From contig CM064867.1 in assembly GCA_032719365.1 (NCBI GenBank), positions 44,479,651-44,543,650 on the forward strand: DNA of 64,000 nucleotides, read 5' to 3'. This document shows positions 21,398 through 31,632 of this stretch, piece after piece. The notes under the pieces were generated by a model. It saw only the letters and a list, made by a program, of their open reading frames with translations, had not been told where the DNA came from and ran no database searches. The DNA comes from Prinsepia uniflora. Its lineage: Eukaryota > Streptophyta > Magnoliopsida > Rosales > Rosaceae. The position numbers were made by a program, and so were the translations under genes. Numbering within the stretch: the stretch's first letter is position 1; the number at the start of each line of letters is the position of its first letter.

Positions 21398-23967
21398 TGA
21401 CAGGACCCGTCCCAACTGGACCTCGATAACCGTGCCCGGTCCTGCTCCCGCCTGACAAGTCAACTGAAATCCCGAAAGTACCCTTCAGCACCTGTCAAAC
21501 TAGGGATAACTGCCGCTCATGCCTCCGCCTCGAGATCAGCCCCGAACGTTGTGCCACGGCCTGGAGGGTCATCAAAACAGAAAAGTGTGAGTGGACAAAA
21601 ATATATTCGTTAAAACACGTTTATCAAAACACATTGTTTACCCTCCAGTTTATCAAACCTGCATGCATAGGGAAAAACATATGAAACACCAACACTGGCC
21701 TTCCAGCCAAACCATATAATAAGTCAAAATCCTGGCTCACAGGCCAACCCTGAAAACATACGAATACACTATCACCTGGCCATACAGACCAGAACTCGTA
21801 CTCAATACCAGTACGTAATCACAATCATATCCCCGAGCTCCGGTCGTCTGGGAACACCCCTAGCTTCGACCGTCTGGGTATTCACAATTATAATGAAAAT
21901 CATCCGGGATTATATCCCAAAATATCTCAATCAAATCCTTGACTTCCAACCGAGTCAAAATCGTTACCAACCGGGACTCAAGCCCAAAACATCAATATCA
22001 CGCAAATCCGTGAAATCACATTAAACACAGTAAAATAATCCAAAAATCATCCTTGACTCACCAATTAAGTCAAAATACTCTTTTGGAAACCTTTTTAACT
22101 CTGGGCCTAGCCCAAAATACCATTTGCACATTTTCTCGAAAAACGTGCCAAAACACCGATTAAAATAATATAATATTCTCCAAAATCCGGAATTCACCAT
22201 ATCAGAACATCAATCATACCAAATCATTTTAAATCATATTATAAAGCATTTAACACATATATGTATGCATTCAGGGTAGAAAACAAAAGTCCACTCACAC
22301 ACCGTCCAATTGCTCGTTTCCCCGCGCTGCACGCGTTTCCGTAATTTCTGACACTTACCAGGAATCCCGAATCCTGTCCAAAATCATCACTCAGGGTCAC
22401 TAGGGACCTAATTATCATCATATTAATTTATCATAATTTTCCGGGAATTTAATATTAATTTAATACGTAACATAAACCTTCGGACCCTCGAAACATTATC
22501 GAGACGGCGTCCGATCAACTCGCGACCAAAACCAAATATGTTCGTTACATTAAATAGGACAAGTTTCATGTTGAACTCACCTCGGGATTCCCCCTCACGC
22601 GCCCCCACGCGCCGCCGTGAGTGGCTGCGCGTGGTTGCCACGCGCCGTGAACAGTAACGGTGAACAGTGACCTTCTTCACCCGTTTACCTGGTAAATGGG
22701 TCCGGCTAGCCCGCGATGCAACCCGACTGGAATCCTGTCCATTCCCAATTACTTCCTTCAATTCAATCGTCCATTTACATCATTAGAGACTTAATTTAGG
22801 TTATGTAACTCGAATTACATCAAACGTTACTTGTATCGCATTGAACTGAACTTGATTCCACGAAGAACAGTCGTACACTGTGCTTTCATGGAACTCCCTC
22901 TTTTGCCTTCGTTTTCCTGCAATTGATGCATCAGGAAGCATCGTGGAATCATAAGGGACACATTTCCAAGATCAATTTCACCGTCCCATGGCCTCAAATC
23001 CACGACTCAAGATCGAAAATCCGGTTTGCTCCCCCGTTCTGTTCTAAGTCAAAACACCTCGAATTGCCTTCGTTCTTGATCCAGTTCGACTCGTCTCACT
23101 CCCAGGGAGCTGAATTCAAGCTCAATTTCCTTCGAAACCGTTTACAGAATCAAAATCGAGATTTAGATGTTTAGGTAGTTTTTCGGGTTTTTGTCTCAGT
23201 TCTCAGTCTAATTCCAGTCTTCCTCTCAATTTATTTCACTCAGTATACTCACCCAATTTCACCCTTTTATTCTCTGTTCAATCTCTCAAAATCGGGGAGG
23301 GAAGGGATTGATCAATATGAAGACAAGGGTTGTATGTTCTCTGTGTTCTTGTTTTGTCGAATACTGAGGTTTATACGAACATATGCAACAGCTGATTAAT
23401 TTCATTAATTATACAAAGTGCCACTAATGATCATTTGTGAGTGACATGTGTCACTCACAACTACTCCTGAGTCATCTTAAGGGCTGATTCAGCCAATTAG
23501 CCCATTTAAATAAGTCTACTACAGCCACTTGTCTCATCTAATTTCTTTACTGTTCACAATTACCATTTTACCCTTGCCATACTAATTACCAAAATACCCC
23601 TCATAGTTCTAGACCCATGAGTTTCTCGTTCGGACTCCTATTGGCGCATGCCACCTGTCTACGGATTCAGCGTCCCGAGACCTACCCAATGGTATTCCCG
23701 GAAAGTCCAAACATGGTCCCGATCAAAAAGTCAACTTTCGGCCCCTTTTATCACCTTTCGCACGTCATAACTTTCTCCTCGAATGTCGGAATTGGACGTG
23801 CCACCTGTCTATGAACTCGTGACGTCCCGAACTACGTCACGGTCATCGGTCAAAGTCCGTTTGACCGCTCAAATTAAAAGTCAACTTTTTGCCTAATTCC
23901 AGGGGCAAAATCGTCATTTTCCCCGAAGTTTCCAACTTTTCCCTTTTTGAATGTCCGTGTCGTTACA
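21398..23967 (-). repeat. 3' LTR of element E
   Basis: Plus TGACAGGACCC to GTCGTTACA. It differs little from 24597-27201. Modules: acceptor-like CTCCAG (sense, AG at 21562-21561), GTGAGTGGAC at 21587-21596, donor-side complement at 22289-22298, TGACA palindrome 23435-23460, TGACGT inverted repeat 23818-23841. Confidence 0.93.
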
Positions 23968-23980
23968 ACCATCCCCCCTT
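23968..23980 (-). other. Polypurine tract of element E
   Basis: Sense AAGGGGGGATGGT directly before the 3' LTR. Confidence 0.85.
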
Positions 23981-24581
23981 AAAGAATTTCGCCCCCGAAA
24001 TTCAAACAACCTCTCCAACAACAACCATGGAGACTCAAATCACATCCAGTTCAATATCTCAGGTTCCCACCTGAACCCTCACTCGTTATGCTTTCTTGGC
24101 TCGTCTGGAGCCCTCATAGTACATCATGACTCATTCCGAGTCCTAAACCAACTCTTGACTCCTGTTGAGTCCAAATTCAATATCGCGACTCCTCTCGAGT
24201 CAAAAAGTATCATGTACGAACATCAATGTCACTATTGTCATATCCGGTCACCTAGCACATATCCCTCGGCGAACCACATCCTATTCAGGATCTCCCACGT
24301 ACACAAAACTAATTTCCGGACTCCCTCTGAGTCCCATTACCCGCTATCCTCGGGTCAAGTTTATCCTGGGCCTAACATGCCCACCATAGACCATATCGTT
24401 ATCATAACCAATCATCCAGACCAATACAAGTCCGACACAATCACAACACGTGACACAATACTCGACACCCAATCCAGGCTCCAAATCACGTTAGGGATTT
24501 CCGACACCCTCATATCACATCTAATCATCACGCCGCACACAGGGCTCGCATCTCGGAGGCATGGCAAATCCGTAACCAAAT
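23981..24581 (-). other. Interior of element E, non-coding
   Basis: Short interior with repeated hairpin-like pairs built on GACTC/GAGTC, for example GACTCctctcGAGTC (about 24187) and GACTCcctctGAGTC (about 24319). Only the gag start survives as coding sequence. A 225-codon ORF crosses the whole interior on the opposite strand (23951-24628); it has no recognisable domain and I do not call it. Confidence 0.75.
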
Positions 24582-24593
24582 GCTCTGATACCA
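24582..24593 (-). other. Primer-binding site of element E (tRNA-iMet)
   Basis: Plus GCTCTGATACCA, three bases from the 5' LTR. Confidence 0.92.
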
Positions 24594-24596
24594 ACT

Positions 24597-27201
24597 TGAC
24601 AGGACCCGTCCCAACTGGACCTCGATAACCGTGCCCGGTCCTGCTCCTAACTGACAAGTCAACTGAAATCCCGAAAGTACCCTTCAGCACCTGTCAAACC
24701 AGGGATAACTGCCGCTCATGCCTCTACCTCGAGATCAGCCCCGAACGTTGTGCCACGGCCTGGAGGGTCATCAAAACAGAAAAGTGTGAGTGGACAAAAA
24801 TATATTCGTTAAAACACGTTTATCAAAACACATTGTTTACCCTCCAGTTTATCAAACCTGCATGCATAGGGAAAAACATATGAAACACCAACACTGGCCT
24901 TCCAGCCAAACCATATAATAAGTCAAAATCCTGGCTCTCAGGCCAACCCTGAAAACATACGAATACACAATCACCTGGCCATACAGACCAGAACTCGTAC
25001 TCAATACCAGTACGTAATCACAATCATATCCCTGAGCTCCGGTCGTCTGGGAACACCCCTAGCTTCGACCGTCTGGGTATTCACAATTATAATGAAAATC
25101 ATCCGGGATTATATCCCAAAATATCTCAATCAAATCCTTGACTTCCAACCGAGTCAAAATCGTTACCAACCGGGACTCAAGCCCAAAACATCAATATCAC
25201 GCAAATCCGTGAAATCACATTAAACACAGTAAAATAATCCAAAAATCATCCTTGACTCACCAATTAAGTCAAAATACTCTTTTGGAAACCTTTTTAACTC
25301 TGGGCCTAGCCCAAAATACCATTTGCACATTTTCTCGAAAAACGTGCCAAAACACCGATTAAAATAATATAATATTCTCCAAAATCCGGAATTCACCATA
25401 TCAGAACATCAATCATACCAAATCATTTTAAATCATATTATAAAGCATTTAACACATATATGCATGCATTCAGGGTAGAAAACAAAAGTCCACTCACACA
25501 CACCGTCCAATTGCTCGTTTCCCGCGCTGCACGCGTTTCCGTAATTTCTGACACTTACCAGGAATCCCGAATCCTGTCCAAAATCATCACTCAGGGTCAC
25601 TAGGGACCTAATTATCATCATATTAATTTATCATAATTTTCCGGGAATTTAATATTAATTTAATACGTAACATAAACCTTCGGACCCTCGAAACATTATC
25701 GAGACGGTGTCCGATCAACTCGCGACCAAAACCAAATATGTTCGTTACATTAAATAGGACAAGTTTCATGTTGAACTCACCTCGGGATTCCCCCTCACGC
25801 GCCCCTACGCGCCGCCGTGAGTGGCTGCGCGTGGTTGCCACGCACCGTGAACAGTAACGGTGAACAGTGACCTTCTTCACCCATTTACCTGGTAAACGGG
25901 TCCGGCTAGCCCGCGATGCAACCCGACTGGAATACTGTCCATTTCCCAATTACTTCCTTCAATTCAATCGTCCATTTACATCATTAGAGACTTAATTTAG
26001 GTTCTGTAACTCGAATTACATCAAACGTTACCTGAATCACATTGAACTGAACTTGATTCCACGAAGAATAGTCGTACACTGTGCTTTCATGGAACTCCCT
26101 CTTTTGCCTTCGTTTTCCTGCAATTGATGCATCAGGAAGCATCGTGGAGAATCATAAGGGACACATTTCCAAGATCAATTTCACCGTCCCATGGCCTCAA
26201 ATCCACGACTCAAGATCGAAAATCCGGTTCCGCCCCCCCCCCCCCCCCCCCCCCCCCCCCGTTCTGTTCTAAGTCAAAACACCTCGAATTGCCTTCGTTC
26301 TTGATCCAGTTCGACTCGTCTCACTCCCAGGGAGCTGAATTCAAGCTCAATTTCCTTTGAAACCGTTTACAGAATCAAAATCGAGATTTAGATGTTTAGG
26401 TAGTTTTTTCGGGTTTTTGTCTCAGTTCTCAGTCTAATTCCAGTCTTCCTCTCAATTTTATTTCACTCAGTATACTCACAACAATTTCACCCTTTTATTC
26501 TCTGTTCAATCTCTCAAAATCGGGGAGGGAAGGGATTGATCAATATGAAGACAAGGGTTTGTATGTTCTCTGTGTTCTTGTTTTGTCGAATACTGAGGTT
26601 TATACGAACATATGCAACAGCTGATTAATTTCATTAATTATACAAAGTGCCACTAATGATCATTTGTGAGTGACATGTGTCACTCACAACTACTCCTGAG
26701 TCATCTTAAGGGCTGATTCAGCCATTTAGCCCATTTAAATAAGTCTACTACAACCACTTGTCTCCTCTAATTTCTTTACTGTTCACAATTACCATTTTAC
26801 CCTTGCCATACTAATTACCAAAATACCCCTCATAGTTCTAGACACCATAAGTTTCTCATTCGGACTCTCCGATTGGCGCATGCCGCCTGTCTACGAATTC
26901 AGCGTCCCGAGACCCTACCCAATGGTATTCCCGGAATGTCCAAACATGGTCCCGATCAAAAAGTCAACTTTCGGCCCCTTTTATCACCTTTCGCACGTCA
27001 TAACTTTCTCCTCGAATGTCGGAATTGGACGTGCCACCTGTCTATGAACTCGTGACGTCCCGAACTACGTCACGGTCATCGGTCAAAGTCCGTTTGACCG
27101 CTCAAATTAAAAGTCAACTTTTCGCCTAATTCCAGGGGCAAAATCGTCATTTTCCTCAAAGTTTCCAACTTTTCCCTTTTTGAATGTCCCGGGTCGTTAC
27201 A
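24597..27201 (-). repeat. 5' LTR of element E
   Basis: Partner of 21398-23967. The main difference is a 28-base C run at 26233-26260 where the partner has five C. Confidence 0.93.
26233..26260 (+). repeat. Poly-C tract (28 C)
   Basis: Expanded homopolymer unique to the right LTR of E. The left LTR has CTCCCCCG at this place (about 23030). Confidence 0.9.
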
Positions 27202-27206
27202 ATTTA
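27202..27206. repeat. Right TSD of element E (ATTTA)
   Basis: Matches 21393-21397 exactly. Confidence 0.93.
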
Positions 27207-27704
27207 TGAGGAAAGAAAATGTCATAGGAAATTCGGTAGATACCAATTGAAATCAGCATCTAGAGTCCTTAGCGTGTTAATGTAGCAGCGGGCCTAATTT
27301 GGTAAGCACTTACCGAACCCCCTCAATTGACCATGGCACGTGCTAACGGAAGTTGACCTCTCCTATTTGGTGGGCTTCCACTAAAGACCCCAAGCAACAG
27401 CCCTGCACGTTGACCTCGCATTGACCGTGCCCTTTGACCCACTAAATTCGGTAGTTGACCATCGAAACTAATCCCTCAAGCTTAGTTCCGAATTTTTGTC
27501 AAATTTAGGGATAATTCCAACTTCCTTTCACCTTTATTCTCCATATTGTATAAGGATTTTAGCCCTACTTCATTTTATATTATTATTTTCAGTACTTTTA
27601 CTTGTAGGAAAGGTTTTTAATTAGATTTCTTAATTTTTTAGAAAGCCTTTTCCTTATAGAATTTAATTGTAAGCTTCTATTTGCATGAGGATTAATAATT
27701 CTCT

Positions 27705-27713
27705 TATAAATAG
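27705..27713 (+). promoter_or_regulatory. TATA box of LTR M
   Basis: TATAAATAG in the plus-sense LTR M, followed about 30 bp on by GGGTTTATGTAAGG. A plausible LTR promoter; not tested. Confidence 0.45.
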
Positions 27714-28253
27714 AGGTACTAGGGTTTATGTAAGGGGGTTGGAGTTTTTGGAGAGTTTTTAGTTTACATTCAGAAATAATAAGAGCAAAATACTTTTGTC
27801 TTTTATTTTGTAGTTTCTTTTTAGGTTAGGGCTTCTTGAAGCTCTAGCCATATTAGTTTTTTAATTATAATTTTTTCTCTCGATTTTGATTATTATGCAT
27901 AGTAATTAGGTCAAGGAAATCTGATTAGTAACTATAATTAGTTAGTGGTGAATAGAATGCCTTAACCTATATATTTATTTATTTTTATTATTTGTTTTAT
28001 GTTAATTATTTTATTTGTTATTTTTTACTAAATCTTTAAAACCCCTCATGTGTGTGTGTTTTGTATTTTATTTTAATGTTAATAAATATCTGAGTTAATT
28101 AATTAATCTAAGAAATAATGTGGATTAAACGTTAGACAAGTCCTTGTGGGATTCGACCCTTACTTATTTGTTGTACTATCTTCACGATTTGTGCACTTAA
28201 AAGGTTAAACTGAATAGAATAGATTGCATATTTATGTTGTCTATTTTATCCAA

Positions 28254-28380
28254 CATCTATGGTGTGTGGTGATGAAATCCACACATCATGAAGGGTTTAG
28301 GAGAAAGTTAACAAACGAGACTTCACATATTCCATTAAAGATTAAAATCTAAACTCCAAGGCACAAACGATCCATATATA
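28254..28380. other. Second half of the repeated flank around M
   Basis: 28254-28310 repeats 20707-20763 with a few changes (TCTATGGTGTGTGGTGATG at the start of both). No gene is seen. Confidence 0.55.
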
Positions 28381-29254
28381 TATCCGAGGCTAAAAATATT
28401 TATTAAATTTTTTTCTAATTTTTTTATTAAAGTAAGTAAGTAAGTAAAAAGTAATGAAAAACTTATTTAAAACATTTTTTTTGAAATTTTGATTTTATTT
28501 TTATAATTTACAAAAACAAATAAAAATAAATAAAAATAAAAATAAGTGAACAAGTATACAAGTAAAATGTGAACACTATCAAACATAAAAATTATGAAAA
28601 AAATATGAACAAGTGTGAACATTTATAATATGAACAAGTATGAAAATAAACAAATATAATATGAACAAGTATAATATTAGAATTTGAGAACAAGTATAAT
28701 ATTAGAATTTGAGAACAAGTATAATAAAAATATTAAAAACAAGTAAGTACAAGTATAATTTGAACGTATATTATAGATGTATAAAAAAAATGAACAATTA
28801 TAATATAAACAAGCATAATAATTATAAACAATTACATTATGAAAATTAGGAATCAATATAATATGAACAAAAATAAAAATTATAAAAAATTGTCAAATGA
28901 ACATGTATAGACATTTTTATGCTAACACATACGAAAAAGTATGAACATTATATATACATACACTCACACATTAACAAATCAAGTATGCACAATCATAAAA
29001 AAAATTAAATCAAAACTAAATCTTTTTTTTATATATATATTTTCTATACATTTTTATTTTATTTTATTTTATTTATTTATTTTACACAAGCAAAACGAAT
29101 TAAATAAATAAAAAGAGAAAAAAGTGAAAAAGTGAACAAGTATAATGTTAATAATAGGTCAAATATAATATAAACAAGTATAACAATAAGAATTAAGAAC
29201 AATTATAATATGAACAATTTATACATACTAACACATTAAAAAAGATTTTCAATT
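28381..29254 (-). repeat. AT-rich DNA with degenerate GAACAAGTATAATA repeats
   Basis: Very AT-rich. A motif close to GAACAAGTATAAT recurs from about 28550 to 29230. A 25-bp unit is directly repeated at about 28674-28730. Read on the minus strand it follows an Asp-tRNA PBS, so it may be the leader of a Tat/Athila-type element; no protein survives. Confidence 0.5.
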
Positions 29255-29272
29255 TCCCCGGAAACGGCGCCA
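29255..29272 (-). other. Primer-binding site complementary to tRNA-Asp
   Basis: Plus TCCCCGGAAACGGCGCCA is, with one mismatch, the 3' end of Asp tRNA. Sense TGGCGCCGTTTCCGGGGA is the PBS type common in Tat/Athila elements. Confidence 0.75.
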
Positions 29273-29276
29273 AAAT

Positions 29277-30608
29277 TGATACAGTTGGACTACGCATTTA
29301 AATAAACACGTAATTCAAGTATATATAATTTAAACCCTTTTTGTGTCATTTTAGTATTGGTAAATAGGGATCGTTCTTAACTTGCAAAATTAGGGACATT
29401 AATTAATGGTTAGTGAAAAAGAATAAAAAGAATCATATAGGGGTGTTTTGAACAAGTGTAATCATCAAAATACATGTGACTTTAATCATCAAAAGAATGA
29501 TATAGGACAATTTTAAAATTAATTCTACTTCTACTTTAACCTTTGTACATGTGACTTTCTTCAAACACACATTTTACCAACACTCTAGTATTTGTAAATA
29601 TTGAACCAATCAAGAAATTTTACCTTAATCATCTCAATTACCTTCATACATTTTTTAATATTAAAAATGCACCGACATCGGTCGAAACTTACAATATGAT
29701 TGGCCTTTCGTTTTTGACTGAATGCTCCGACAGCTATAAACATTAAGTCTCTTAAATTCTATTCTAAGTGCACCGAAAGCGGATAAAATACATAACATCA
29801 AATTGAAGTATGAAGCACTCAAATGTATAAAATAACTAAAATTCATGCAGTATGACATATGGAGATTGTATTTAATATTTACAAATGTTAGAAAGGAAAT
29901 ACCACACATATGTTGAACTATAAATAAAACCAATAACAAAAATATGAGTGAAGTAAATGGAGAGCAATTATTACACTTTCGGGGTGGATGAAAACAATGG
30001 ATTGTTATTAACACGGTTCTTCGACAGTGGATAGAACCTTGTGAAGAGGGACGAAGAAACAGGGGAATTTCGGATTTAAACTCTTAAAATTGCATTGAAA
30101 ATATTTGCCTAAGTTTCTCTTAAGGAATGCTCAGAGTGTTCTTAAAAAATAAAGTGCAAATAAATTGAAAATTAAAAATTAAAAAAATTAAAAAGTGAAA
30201 TGATGAGAATAATTTATTTTTTGGGGTGAAATCATGGTGAAAAATTGCCCAAAGGGGGCAAGTTTGATGTATTGAGAGCAGGGTATGGAGGGCTGCATTT
30301 CGCTCAAGAGCAGTAGAGCTGGGGGATCGGGTTTTGGCGTGGGGCTGCTGAGCTGGGGGTAAGAGAATCAGCGTCTGACGCGTTGACAGAGCAGGTGAGA
30401 TCAATGCACGCATGTCTCTGTTGAGGACGCTGGTTTGGTACACGCATTTCGAACGATGAAGGTACGCTTTGGTGGTCAGCTATGCGCGAAGACCAGGCTG
30501 AAGGGCTGGGATTGGGTCACGCATCGCTGAGCTTTGGCCAGATTCGCAAGCTGGGTTGCGTGCTTATGCGCTGAACTTTGCACTTTGAGAAATGGATTTC
30601 TTGGGAAA
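29277..30608 (-). repeat. LTR N, Tat/Athila-like, 5' LTR
   Basis: Starts with TGATACAG beside the Asp PBS. It runs to the abrupt join with F at about 30608. The 5' part (sense; 30290-30560) is GC-richer with repeated CAGC/GCGT words, as in Tat LTRs. The right boundary lacks a clear TG terminus, so N is probably truncated. ORFs of 72-117 codons in it show no domains. Confidence 0.5.
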
Positions 30609-31632
30609 TATCTTATGGATTTATGTGAAAAGAGCATTTGAGGTTGCGGTTCCGTGGATTTACGTGAAAGTGATATTATGGACGTGAGACCCAATGGAAA
30701 TGTGATTTTGATTGGATTGGTATTTCTATGTGATTACATGATGATATTGATGGTTTTCGGATTTATGAAATAATCGGGACTCTGGTTTATGGATTTTGAG
30801 GAAACTATGTTTTGGACTGAGACCCTGTGTTGAAAATGGTTTTGATTTCAAACGCAACTGTTTTTCATTGGTTTTCATGATGATGATATGTTGTGGATAT
30901 TAGGGCTTTCGGGGTGGAATATGTTTCCCCCGGAGTGCACCCTGGATTGTGGATATTAGGACTTCAGGTTGGGAATGTGCTTCCCCAGAATGAACCCTGG
31001 AGATAAAGCTCGCCTCCGGGATGGATATGTTTACCTCGGAAAGGTCCCGTAACACGATCTGTTGTCTTGCAGCCGAGGGAGGTTCGACTCAGATCTGATG
31101 TGCTGGATTATATGGAGATCAGTTGGTGATGTGTTCATGACAATCTGGATTGTCGATTGGTGATGTGTTCACAGCGACGTATGCTCGGATTTTGAGCGGT
31201 CCTTGAGCCTATTGATTTACACGCGTTGCAGGGATAACGTGACTATATGAGATTGGATATAAGACTGGATATTGGAAATGAGTCCCGTGGTTTTATTGAG
31301 ATTTGTGATTTATAAACATCTGTGCCATGATATATTTTACTCACGATTTATGATATGCATGCATGTTTGTGAAACTGGTGCGCATGAATGTATTTTGATA
31401 AATGTATTTCTAAAACTTTGTTTTGTCCACTCACACCTTTTCTATTTTATTGACCCTCCAGGTCGTGGCGCGATGATCGAGGCTATTCGAGAGGTGGGGG
31501 CATGAGTAGGCACAAGTACCGTTATCCCTTGTTTGGCAAGTGTTGAGGGTAATTTCGGAACTTCAGTTAACCTGTCAGACGGAAGCAGGAATGGGCACGG
31601 TTATCTATGTCCTTCGGGGACGGGTCCTGTCA
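30609..31632 (+). repeat. 5' LTR of element F, left end missing
   Basis: Parallels 38611-39645 in the 3' LTR and ends GACGGGTCCTGTCA. It has GTCCACTCAC at 31425-31434 followed by CCTCCAG|GTCG (AG at 31460-31461). Confidence 0.85.

Larger units (their letters stand above)
21398..27201 (-). mobile_element. Element E: long-LTR, tiny-interior non-autonomous retrotransposon
   Basis: LTRs of 2570 bp (21398-23967) and 2605 bp (24597-27201) enclose only 629 bp. PBS, polypurine tract and a perfect ATTTA target duplication are all present, so it inserted as a complete element. Just after the PBS (sense) it keeps an ATG with MPPRCEPC-like coding (ATG at 24562), matching the gag start of F (31676). E is therefore a deletion derivative of a gag-pol element. 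Confidence 0.92.
21207..28253 (+). repeat. Apparent solo LTR M, Tat/Retand-like, split by element E
   Basis: About 1.24 kb of LTR-like sequence once E is removed. It has TATA-type CTTATAAATAG at 27703-27713 and a 3' part with GACAAGTCCTTGTGGGATTC, a phrase typical of Tat-lineage LTR ends. On both sides it joins the two halves of one repeated flank, with no PBS or polypurine tract, so a solo LTR fits. The boundaries are good to about 10 bp and I could not fix a TSD. Confidence 0.5.

Noticed and set aside
30120..30694. Possible host gene exons (107- and 72-codon minus-strand ORFs)
   Set aside because: Lies in LTR N beside an Asp-tRNA PBS; the GC-rich CAGC/GCGT texture is usual in Tat LTRs and no protein domain is seen.
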